Below, piece by piece: positions 1-5,672 of a stretch of 5,811 nucleotides of DNA (positions within the stretch are counted from its first letter, which is position 1; each line of letters begins with the position of its first letter). Location: contig JACMJT010000409.1 in the NCBI GenBank assembly GCA_014380505.1, positions 1 through 5,811 on the forward strand, read 5' to 3'. The DNA comes from Hyphomicrobiales bacterium. Its GTDB lineage: Bacteria; Pseudomonadota; Alphaproteobacteria; Rhizobiales; Aestuariivirgaceae. Under the pieces are notes generated by a model that was not told where the DNA came from, did no database searches, and saw only the letters and a list, made by a program, of their open reading frames with translations. The position numbers and the translations under genes were made by a program.

Positions 1-987
1 GAGGAACTGGGTTTGGCGACACCCACGGCTGACATGAAACAGAGCGTGGTGGTGGCCTCCGGCTCCGACGATACGCGAAGCTTCGTGCCGCGCCAGGTGG
101 CGCTCATCAGCGAGGCCATCAAGGAACGCGGCATCAGCGTCACCGATGTAATCAAGGCGCTGGCCAAGCGCGGCTTCCGCGAAGAAGCGGAAAACCTGCT
201 CAATGTGGTGAAGCTCCGCGTCTCCGGCGATTATCTGCAAACCTCGGCCATGGTCAGGGATGGCAGGATCGTCAGCGCTATCAACGATCCCAACGATTAT
301 CTGGGCCCAGGTTCCGGCTACCGCGTCTCGGAAAGCCGCCGCCTCGAACTCAACGGCATCCGCGACGTGCTCGATCAAAAGGAAGTGCTGCGCTCCGAGG
401 CGATGCACGAAAAGGAAGAGGCCAAGCGCATCCGCTATCGTGCTTTGGGTCCGGCGAAACAGAGCGCCGATTTTTCCGACATCGTCATCGGCATCAGCCC
501 GGCTTTCGGGCTAAAGCTGTTCCAGACCACAGCGAGCCATCGCCTGTCGGAAGTTCTTGCCGCCATCACCGGGGCCATCGTCAAGCGCGGCCTTAAGCCC
601 CGCATCGTCCGCTTCCGGCATACGGCGGATACATCCTTCCTCGGCCTTTCCGCCGCGCGCCTCGCCGGTTCCGGCATCGGCATCGGCCTCCAGGCCAAGG
701 GCACTGCAGTAATCCATCAAAGGGACCGGCTGCCGCACAACAATCTCGAACTTTTTTCCAACGCGCCGGTCACGAGGCTCGAACACTATCGGGGTTTCGG
801 CGCCAATGCGGCGGCCTATGCCTTAAGCGAAATGCCGGAGCCCGTCGTGGTGCCGACGCGCGGCGAAGCCATGGGCTCGCGTTATCATGCCCGCGTCGCC
901 CTCATCTACGCCATCGAAACGGGGTTGACGCGGGAAGGTGCCGCGCCGGAGGAAATCGAGGTGACATTCACCGGAGCGAAGTCATGA
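1..987 (+). CDS. pduCD: B12-dependent diol/glycerol dehydratase, fused large-medium subunit (5' part missing)
   Basis: The reading frame is open from base 1, so this is the C-terminal 328 residues of a longer protein; the TTG at 13 is only an internal codon. Visible residues 1-125 resemble the end of diol dehydratase large subunits (PduC), with the sequence GDYLQTSA, an AINDPNDYLGPGSGYR segment and a closing LDQKEVL. After a charged linker (about 126-158) comes a complete medium-subunit core (PduD-like, about 159-325), recognised by IGISPAFG, GSGIGIGLQAKGT with its conserved lysine, and NNLELF. No stop or frameshift separates the two parts, so they are fused. The holoenzyme converts 1,2-propanediol or glycerol to the aldehyde with adenosylcobalamin, and the medium subunit forms much of the cobalamin cradle. 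The active-site barrel of the large subunit is outside the window, so substrate preference cannot be judged. The medium part lacks the N-terminal shell-targeting helix of PduD. The stop overlaps the next start (ATGA). Confidence 0.93.
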   Translation, partial: EELGLATPTADMKQSVVVASGSDDTRSFVPRQVALISEAIKERGISVTDVIKALAKRGFREEAENLLNVVKLRVSGDYLQTSAMVRDGRIVSAINDPNDYLGPGSGYRVSESRRLELNGIRDVLDQKEVLRSEAMHEKEEAKRIRYRALGPAKQSADFSDIVIGISPAFGLKLFQTTASHRLSEVLAAITGAIVKRGLKPRIVRFRHTADTSFLGLSAARLAGSGIGIGLQAKGTAVIHQRDRLPHNNLELFSNAPVTRLEHYRGFGANAAAYALSEMPEPVVVPTRGEAMGSRYHARVALIYAIETGLTREGAAPEEIEVTFTGAKS

Positions 988-1406
988 GCAAGCTCACCAT
1001 CGCCGACTATCCGCTGGCTGAGACACGGCCCGATCGGGTGAAGGGAAAGCGCGGCAAGACTTTGGCGGAGATCACTCTCGATGCGGTGATCGAGGACAGC
1101 GTCACCATGGAGGATCTCCGGATCACGCCTGAGGCTCTGCATTCCCAAGCCCAAATCGCGCGCGCCGCCGGCAGGCCAACGCTTGCCCAAAATTTCGAGC
1201 GCGGCGCTGAACTCGTCGCGGTGCCCCAGGATGTCATCATGGCAGTCTATGAGTTACTGAGGCCCGGCCGCGCCACCTCGAAACAGCAACTGCTTGATGC
1301 GGCCGGCAACATGCGCAGCGTTTATAAAGCAGAACGCATTGCATCCTTCATCGAGGAGGCCGCCTCCACCTACGAGGAACGCGGCCTCTTCTCTTTCCGT
1401 TTCTGA
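984..1406 (+). CDS. pduE: Diol/glycerol dehydratase small subunit
   Basis: This 140-residue protein matches the small (gamma) subunit of B12-dependent diol/glycerol dehydratase. Recognisable blocks are DYPLAETRPDRV (8-19), LRITPEALHSQAQIA (45-59), NFERGAELVAVP (70-81) and YELLRPGR (89-96). It binds the large subunit in the cytosolic holoenzyme and has no catalytic residues of its own. The start ATG overlaps the preceding stop as ATGA, with a GGAG seven bases upstream (973-976), so translation is probably coupled to the fused subunit and stoichiometry kept. Its length matches the non-encapsulated glycerol dehydratase small subunit (about 141 residues). It is about 33 residues shorter than Salmonella PduE, because the N-terminal extension before the DYPLA block is absent. 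The alternative reading as a glycerol-specific (DhaB/GldE type) subunit cannot be excluded from this subunit alone. Confidence 0.93.
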   Translation: MSKLTIADYPLAETRPDRVKGKRGKTLAEITLDAVIEDSVTMEDLRITPEALHSQAQIARAAGRPTLAQNFERGAELVAVPQDVIMAVYELLRPGRATSKQQLLDAAGNMRSVYKAERIASFIEEAASTYEERGLFSFRF

Positions 1407-1415
1407 GGGCAATTC

Positions 1416-2129
1416 ATGTCGTGGAAAACATCGTTCCGCTCACTCTATTACGATGGAGCGCCAGAACCGGACGACCCGATACTGCCGCTTAAGGAGACCG
1501 CACTCCTCATCATTGACGTGCAGAATACGTATCTCGAACGGCCCGACCGGGCTTCACTTTCGCCACAGGAGCAACGCCGTTACGACGCCTGGACGCCCTT
1601 CCACGAGCGTATGCATAAAACGGTCATTCCGCGTACGGCGGAACTGCTGAAGCTGGCCCGTTCCAACGGCGTCGAATGCCTATTCGCCCGCATCGCTTGC
1701 CACACCTTGGATGGACGCGATCGCTCGCTATCGCAGAAGATGCCGGGGTGGAACAATCTTCTGTTGCCCAAGAGCGAAAAGCCTTCGCAACTGGTCGATG
1801 CGCTGCGGCCGGTAGGCGATGAAATCGCCGTCACAAAAACCACGGATTCAGCGCTGACCGGAACCAATCTTCGTCTCATCCTGCACAATCTCGGCATCCG
1901 GCACGTGATCTGTTGCGGAATTTTCACCGACCAATGCATTTCTTCAACAGTGCGAAGCTTAGCCGACGAAAGCTACGGCGTGATTGTCGTCGAAGATTGC
2001 TGCGCCGCGGCAACGGACGAGTTGCACCGCAAGGAGCTGGAAATTATCAACATGATTTATTGCCACGTGATGTCTAGCGCCGAGCTTATTAACATCATGG
2101 GGCTGGCAAAGAAGCCCAATAGACCATAA
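1416..2129 (+). CDS. Isochorismatase-like cysteine hydrolase
   Basis: The 237-residue protein belongs to the isochorismatase-like (cysteine hydrolase) superfamily, whose members cleave amides, carbamates and related C-N bonds such as biuret, N-carbamoylsarcosine, nicotinamide or ureidoacrylate. The expected triad is visible: Asp34 in ALLIIDVQNTY, Lys141 in VTKTTDSAL, and the nucleophile Cys174 in GIFTDQCISSTVRSL. True isochorismatases lack that cysteine, so the name isochorismatase should not be read literally. There is an extra N-terminal stretch of about 25 residues before the first core strand and a long insert after it (residues 40-65). It starts nine bases after the dehydratase small-subunit stop; its ribosome binding site GAGGG (1405-1409) overlaps that stop with a six-base spacer, so co-translation is likely. 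Family is clear, substrate unknown. By context it could release an amine or amino alcohol from an amide before catabolism, which is inference. Confidence 0.86.
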   Translation: MSWKTSFRSLYYDGAPEPDDPILPLKETALLIIDVQNTYLERPDRASLSPQEQRRYDAWTPFHERMHKTVIPRTAELLKLARSNGVECLFARIACHTLDGRDRSLSQKMPGWNNLLLPKSEKPSQLVDALRPVGDEIAVTKTTDSALTGTNLRLILHNLGIRHVICCGIFTDQCISSTVRSLADESYGVIVVEDCCAAATDELHRKELEIINMIYCHVMSSAELINIMGLAKKPNRP

Positions 2130-2148
2130 GGTACCGATAACCATCGCG

Positions 2149-2173
2149 GGCAGGGTCCGGCACAGGACCCGCC
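2149..2173 (+). promoter_or_regulatory. Leader hairpin between hydrolase and permease genes
   Basis: GGGTCC (2153-2158) and GGACCC (2165-2170) pair perfectly around a six-base loop. The stem continues with GGC (2149-2151) and GCC (2171-2173) after a bulged A at 2152, giving nine pairs. It begins 20 bases after the hydrolase stop. No run of T follows (the next bases are TCCGTTTGGGGG), so a simple intrinsic terminator is unlikely. It could stabilise or process the transcript, or form part of a structured leader with the adjacent ribosome-binding-site hairpin, with which it shares bases 2172-2173. Confidence 0.45.
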
Positions 2174-2211
2174 TCCGTTTGGGGGAAGTCTAGTCAACGG
2201 GGAAACGGAGG
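2172..2211 (+). promoter_or_regulatory. Inverted repeat sequestering the permease ribosome binding site
   Basis: CCTCCGTTT (2172-2180) and AAACGGAGG (2203-2211) are perfect reverse complements over nine bases with a 22-base loop. The right arm contains the Shine-Dalgarno core GGAGG (2207-2211), six bases before the permease ATG, so in the folded state the binding site is fully paired. The left arm acts as an anti-Shine-Dalgarno. This suggests translational control of the permease by temperature, ligand, protein, or upstream translation and transcription. I recognise no known riboswitch consensus in the 88-base gap, and no convincing promoter either. Confidence 0.5.
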
Positions 2212-2217
2212 GGCTAC

Positions 2218-3741
2218 ATGGCTCAAGATACCGCGCAAGCGACGATCGACGTCTCACGCGCCAAGAATGTCGATCTATTGCATTCCAAGGCCGTAGGCCT
2301 CATCGGCGTGCTTTTTTTAACGGTGACGGCGGCAGCGCCTGTTTCAGCGATGCTGGGCAATGTGCCGTTCGCGGCTGGATATGGCATCGGCATCTACACG
2401 CCGGCGGCCTTCCTGCTTGCCACCATCGTGCTTACCATTTTCTCGGTGGGCTATGCGGCGATGGCGGCCAGGGTTTCGTCGGTGGGCGGCTTCTACTCCT
2501 TCATCTCCCAAGGGTTGGGCCGCGAGGTCGGCATGTCGGCAGGCATCTCCTCGCTCGCCTGCTATTCGATCTTCGAAGCTTCGCTCACGGGACTCTTCGC
2601 CTTCTTCGGCAACCAGTGGCTCGCAAGGTGGGGCATCAACGTGCCGTGGATCGTGCTGGCGCTGCTCATGATTGCATTGATTGGCGTGCTCTCCTACCGC
2701 GATGTGAAATTGTCGGCGAAACTGCTGGGCGTGGCGCTGATCTTTGAAGTTTTGATCCTGGCGATCTTCGCGCTTGGCGTCATGTCGGCATCAAGCGGCA
2801 CAAGCTTCAATCTCGAGGCCCTCAATGTGTTCAATGTCTGGACGCCGGTGGCAGCCCAGACTGTCGGCGCCGTGGCCATCCCGGCGGGAGCGGCAGCGGT
2901 CGGTGTCTTCATGGCGTTCTGGTCATGGGTCGGCTTCGAGATGGCGCCGAATTATGCCGAGGAGTCGCGTGATCCCAAGCACAACATTCCGCGGTCTCTC
3001 TATATTTCGGTGATGGGGCTTGGCCTCTTTTATATTATCGTCAGTTGGTGCGCCGTTTCGGCCTATCCAACGGAAGGCGACATGCTGGCCAAGGCATTCT
3101 CGGATGCAGGCAACTTCTACCTGACGCCAATCGAACAATTTGTCGGCCGCTGGGCCTATGAGGCTCTCTTTATCCTGATCTTGACCAGTTCCTTTGCCTG
3201 CGGCATGGCCTTCCACAATACGGCGGCCCGTTATATGTATTCGCTCGGCCGTGAAGGCGTGCTGCCGAATGCGCTGGGTAGCACCCACAAGACGTTCCGC
3301 AGCCCCCATACCGCATCGCTGGTACAAACCGTGCTGGCGGCTGTATGGGTCATCTTGTACGCCATCTTCAACGGCACGGGCGATCCGATGGGGCAGGCTT
3401 TCCTTGGTGTCTACACACTGTTTGCCGTGCTGGGCACCGGGCTTCTGCTGGTGTTGCAGGCGGTCGTATCGCTGGCCATCTTCCGCTATTTCCAGCGGAA
3501 CGGCGGCGGCAATGCTTTTACCACCATGGTGGCGCCGCTATTTTCGCTGGTGGTGCAGCTATGGCTTGTCTATCTGCTGGTCGGCAATCTGGCGACCTTT
3601 GCCGGCAGCAGCGCCTTCGCCAACGCCATCCCCTATATTGGGGCGGCCATTATCCTGGTCGGCCTGATTTGGGGTTTCGTGCTTCGGTCGAGCAAGCCCG
3701 AGGCCTACAGAAATATCGGCCACATGGTGAACGAGGGCTAG
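2218..3741 (+). CDS. APC-superfamily amino acid/amine permease
   Basis: This is a 507-residue inner-membrane secondary transporter of the amino acid-polyamine-organocation (APC) superfamily, of normal length. About twelve hydrophobic segments are visible, near residues 26-48, 60-83, 105-133, 143-160, 168-191, 221-242, 262-283, 312-336, 366-385, 395-423, 436-458 and 469-489. Family signs are the glycine/alanine/proline-rich helix 1 (TVTAAAPVSAMLGNVP), the VGGFYSFISQGLG block after helix 2, and the helix 6 exit WVGFEMAPNYAEESRDPKHN, followed by IPRS. The hydrophilic N-terminus (1-24) is not a cleaved signal. The ATG has a strong GGAGG six bases upstream, although that site lies in an inverted repeat. 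Members of this family import amino acids, ethanolamine or other amines; beside an SDR and kinase of the aminopropanol type, uptake of an amino alcohol is the most sensible guess. The substrate cannot be read from the sequence. Confidence 0.92.
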   Translation: MAQDTAQATIDVSRAKNVDLLHSKAVGLIGVLFLTVTAAAPVSAMLGNVPFAAGYGIGIYTPAAFLLATIVLTIFSVGYAAMAARVSSVGGFYSFISQGLGREVGMSAGISSLACYSIFEASLTGLFAFFGNQWLARWGINVPWIVLALLMIALIGVLSYRDVKLSAKLLGVALIFEVLILAIFALGVMSASSGTSFNLEALNVFNVWTPVAAQTVGAVAIPAGAAAVGVFMAFWSWVGFEMAPNYAEESRDPKHNIPRSLYISVMGLGLFYIIVSWCAVSAYPTEGDMLAKAFSDAGNFYLTPIEQFVGRWAYEALFILILTSSFACGMAFHNTAARYMYSLGREGVLPNALGSTHKTFRSPHTASLVQTVLAAVWVILYAIFNGTGDPMGQAFLGVYTLFAVLGTGLLLVLQAVVSLAIFRYFQRNGGGNAFTTMVAPLFSLVVQLWLVYLLVGNLATFAGSSAFANAIPYIGAAIILVGLIWGFVLRSSKPEAYRNIGHMVNEG

Positions 3742-3757
3742 TCAAGCATCCAGAATC

Positions 3758-3790
3758 GAAGGGACAGCGGCAACCGCTGTCCCTTCTTCT
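3758..3790 (+). terminator. Perfect 13-bp hairpin, terminator-like or attenuator
   Basis: GAAGGGACAGCGG (3758-3770) and its exact reverse complement (3774-3786) enclose a three-base CAA loop, followed by TTCT (3787-3790). It begins 17 bases after the permease stop. The T tract is poor, with two C interruptions (TTCTTCT over 3784-3790). The SDR ATG is only 16 bases beyond the stem and leaves no room for a promoter. Full termination would silence the SDR gene, so partial termination, transcript stabilisation or an RNase processing point fits better than a strict terminator. Confidence 0.55.
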
Positions 3791-3792
3791 AT

Positions 3793-3796
3793 GGAG
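3793..3796 (+). promoter_or_regulatory. Ribosome binding site fixing the SDR start
   Basis: GGAG lies six bases before the ATG at 3803, which is ideal spacing. An in-frame ATG at 3791 would place this motif inside the gene and has only a T-rich hairpin tail upstream. The start at 3803 is therefore preferred, giving the protein start MSASLKGRSVLITGG. Confidence 0.75.
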
Positions 3797-3802
3797 TTAG
3801 TC

Positions 3803-4573
3803 ATGTCAGCATCTCTCAAGGGCCGTTCAGTTCTTATCACGGGCGGCAGCAAGGGCATCGGCAAGGGCATCGCGCGCGTGTTTGCGGAGGCCGGTGCCAA
3901 GGTTTCCGTTCTGGCGCGCCACGGCGATCAGGCGGAAGCGGCGGCCAAAGACATTGGCCAAGGCGCCATAGGGCTGACGGGTGATGTGACCTCGCTCGCC
4001 AGCATGGAAGCTGCCACGAAAGCCGCGGCCCAAAAGAACGGTGGCCTTGATGTGCTCTGCGCTAACGCCGGCATTTTCCCGTCGGCAAAACTTGAAGAGA
4101 TGACGAGTGAGCAGTGGGATGAGACGGTGGACACCAATCTTAAGGGCACGTTCCATGCCATCAGGGCAGCTATTCCCTATCTGAAGAAATCCGATCAGGC
4201 CCGCATTGTCATCACCTCGTCCATTACCGGCCCAGTCACCGGCTTTCCTGGGTGGACGCACTATGGCGCCACCAAAGCGGGTCAATTGGGATTCATGCGC
4301 ACCGCCTGTATCGAGCTGGCAAAATACGGCATCACCGTCAATGCCGTCATGCCCGGCAACATCGTCACCGAAGGTTTGGCCGGTATGGGCGAGGAATACC
4401 GGCGGGTTATGGCCGCCTCAGTGCCCTTGAAGCGCCTCGGCAGCGTGGAGGACATCGGCCATGCCGCCCTCTATTTCGCATCGAAGGAAGCGGCCTATGT
4501 AACGGGTCAGACAATCATTGTCGATGGCGGGCAGATTATACCCGAAAGTCTCGAAGCATTGGCGCAAGCGTAA
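3803..4573 (+). CDS. SDR oxidoreductase, candidate 1-amino-2-propanol dehydrogenase
   Basis: This 256-residue protein is a classical short-chain dehydrogenase/reductase of usual length. It has the nucleotide-binding TGGSKGIG (13-20), DV at 61-62, NAG (88-90), and the catalytic set Asn112, Ser140, Tyr154 and Lys158 (YGATK). The family's closing VDGGQ motif is followed by IIPESLEALAQA. There is no acidic residue at the end of the second strand (VLARH, 36-40), which weakly suggests NADP(H) rather than NAD(H). An automatic annotation would probably say FabG, but an acyl-carrier-protein reductase is unlikely in this setting. The SSITGP..GFPGWTHYGATKAGQLGFMRTA region and the PESL tail resemble, from memory, the S-1-amino-2-propanol dehydrogenase of the mycobacterial RMM microcompartment, which interconverts aminoacetone and aminopropanol. 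SDR family is certain; the substrate is inferred from resemblance and from the neighbouring permease, kinase and shell gene. It is the last gene of the plus-strand set. Confidence 0.92.
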   Translation: MSASLKGRSVLITGGSKGIGKGIARVFAEAGAKVSVLARHGDQAEAAAKDIGQGAIGLTGDVTSLASMEAATKAAAQKNGGLDVLCANAGIFPSAKLEEMTSEQWDETVDTNLKGTFHAIRAAIPYLKKSDQARIVITSSITGPVTGFPGWTHYGATKAGQLGFMRTACIELAKYGITVNAVMPGNIVTEGLAGMGEEYRRVMAASVPLKRLGSVEDIGHAALYFASKEAAYVTGQTIIVDGGQIIPESLEALAQA

Positions 4574-4579
4574 CCCATT

Positions 4580-4646
4580 TCTCTCCATCACCGCCCCTGA
4601 GGGGATAATCCCGCCTGGTGGCCGGTCAAGCCCGTTCACGGAGAGA
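4580..4646. terminator. Convergent intergenic region, possible bidirectional terminator
   Basis: The 73 bases between the two convergent stops hold TCTCTCC (4580-4586) and its reverse complement GGAGAGA (4640-4646), enclosing a smaller CCCC-TGA-GGGG hairpin (4594-4604). Together they could fold into a branched stem working for both transcripts. T tracts are weak on both sides (ATTATAAG on plus, AAATGGG on minus), so this is tentative. Confidence 0.35.
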
Positions 4647-5657
4647 TTATAAGAATTTCCTCAAATAATCCTCGCACAGGCCTACTGTTCCCTCCGTGTA
4701 GGGAAGGCCCATGGACTTGGCCAAGTCCGTCTCCGAGTGCGAGCCGATCCAGGCGACGAGCAACAAACGCCGCAGCATGATGAAGGTCGGTATTTCGTCT
4801 TCATCCGCCTTGGCAAGCTTGGCGGCGCGGCGATAGCCTTTCTTCCAGGATTCAATGAGCTCCGGCACTTGCGGCTCGTGTTCGTAGAAAGAAACCGGCG
4901 TCGCCGCGTCGTACATGTACCAGCCGAACCCACAGTCATCGAAGTCGATAACCTTCACGGCCTTGCCGTCAACCAGCAGATTGGCAAGCCTGAGATCGCA
5001 ATGGGCAAGGCCGAAACGCTCCGGCGCCTTGCCATAGGCGGCGAGCCTTCTGCCGATCAATGCGACGGTGCGGCCGAAAAGCTTGGCCTTTTCCACATCA
5101 ACTCCCATGCCATCGCGCCAACGGCCCCAGTGGGGCTTGGTTTCGCCAAGACTTGTCTCAAAATCCCAAGTGTGCCGCTCGAACCATGGCGGTCGTTGCC
5201 ATTGGCGGGTGTGCCGATGCATCCGCGCGGTAACCTCGCCCAGTATTTCGAAAGGCTCCGACAAATCCTCACCTATCCCCGGCTCCGATCCCGTCTCCCA
5301 TTGCGAGAGCACCACATGACGCGGGCGCTGCATCCGCGCATGGCCAACGATCTGAATGATCTCGCCGTCCTCGCCCTTGACCGGCACGGGCGTCACCACC
5401 ACGCCCGATTGGCGCAAGTTCATGAGCCAGGCGAGTTCCGAGGCGATTGCCGTCTTTGAGTGATAGCCATCGCGGTGAGCACGTAATGCCCAGCGGCGGC
5501 CGTCCGGCGCTTCCACCTTGTAGGTGGCGTTCTCGGAAAGATTGATCATCTGCACGGAGAGGCCGGATGGGAGGTCGTATTTCTGGGTCGCTGCCACCGC
5601 CAGTTCGTGCAGACAGGCAAGCTGGCCTTCGTGACTCAAGCCATCGAAATCAGTCAC
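4647..5657 (-). CDS. APH/choline-kinase-fold small-molecule kinase, candidate aminopropanol kinase
   Basis: This 336-residue protein belongs to the aminoglycoside phosphotransferase (APH) / choline kinase / homoserine kinase superfamily. Visible elements are an N-lobe loop LSENATYKV (40-48), ALRAHR (57-62), where Arg stands in the position often held by the ATP-binding Lys, the conserved Glu74, the catalytic loop HCDLRLANLL (219-228; Asp221, Asn226) and the metal-binding IDFDDCGFGW (237-246; Asp238). These relatives phosphorylate small hydroxylated or amino metabolites, and antibiotic resistance is only one offshoot. Here a shell gene lies just upstream, and an SDR and permease lie on the facing strand, as in RMM loci, where such a kinase phosphorylates 1-amino-2-propanol before a phospho-lyase releases propionaldehyde, ammonia and phosphate. 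Hydroxylysine or ethanolamine kinase-like roles are alternatives. The start is GTG at 5657, chosen for its ribosome binding site; an in-frame GTG at 5681 would add eight residues and overlap the upstream gene by eleven bases. Confidence 0.88.
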   Translation of the reverse strand: MTDFDGLSHEGQLACLHELAVAATQKYDLPSGLSVQMINLSENATYKVEAPDGRRWALRAHRDGYHSKTAIASELAWLMNLRQSGVVVTPVPVKGEDGEIIQIVGHARMQRPRHVVLSQWETGSEPGIGEDLSEPFEILGEVTARMHRHTRQWQRPPWFERHTWDFETSLGETKPHWGRWRDGMGVDVEKAKLFGRTVALIGRRLAAYGKAPERFGLAHCDLRLANLLVDGKAVKVIDFDDCGFGWYMYDAATPVSFYEHEPQVPELIESWKKGYRRAAKLAKADEDEIPTFIMLRRLLLVAWIGSHSETDLAKSMGLPYTEGTVGLCEDYLRKFL

Positions 5658-5666
5658 AGTCGAGCG

Positions 5667-5672
5667 CCCCCT
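5667..5672 (-). promoter_or_regulatory. Ribosome binding site deciding the kinase start
   Basis: On the minus strand AGGGGG overlaps the TAG stop of the upstream shell gene and ends nine bases before the GTG at 5657. The alternative GTG at 5681 has only GAGGG two bases away, too close to work well. The overlap with the stop suggests translational coupling between shell gene and kinase. Confidence 0.6.

Noticed and set aside
13..15. TTG at 13 as the true start of a stand-alone medium-subunit gene.
   Set aside because: The frame is open to base 1, and the residues before and after it align with the PduC C-terminal region, so the codon is internal.
1416..2129. True isochorismatase of siderophore synthesis.
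   Set aside because: The nucleophilic Cys174 typical of amidase-type members is present and no siderophore genes accompany it.
2149..2173. Rho-independent terminator after the hydrolase gene.
   Set aside because: The stem is good but no T run follows; it is kept only as a leader hairpin.
2923..3327. A 134-codon minus-strand frame inside the permease gene.
   Set aside because: It lies opposite membrane helices 6-8 of a clear transporter; no motif and no plausible ribosome binding context support it.
3827..4285. A 152-codon minus-strand frame inside the SDR gene.
   Set aside because: It is fully antisense to a clearly conserved SDR and has no domain of its own.
3803..4573. FabG (3-oxoacyl-ACP reductase) of fatty acid synthesis.
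   Set aside because: There are no acyl carrier or fatty-acid genes nearby; the PESL tail and neighbours fit an amino-alcohol dehydrogenase better.
4737..5459. A 240-codon open frame on the plus strand opposite the kinase.
   Set aside because: Its translation is Arg/Leu-rich low-similarity sequence without a recognisable domain, and the minus-strand frame has all kinase motifs. It is a codon-bias shadow.
4647..5657. Aminoglycoside-resistance phosphotransferase.
   Set aside because: The fold is shared, but the motif details, the coupling to a shell gene and the catabolic neighbours favour a metabolic kinase.
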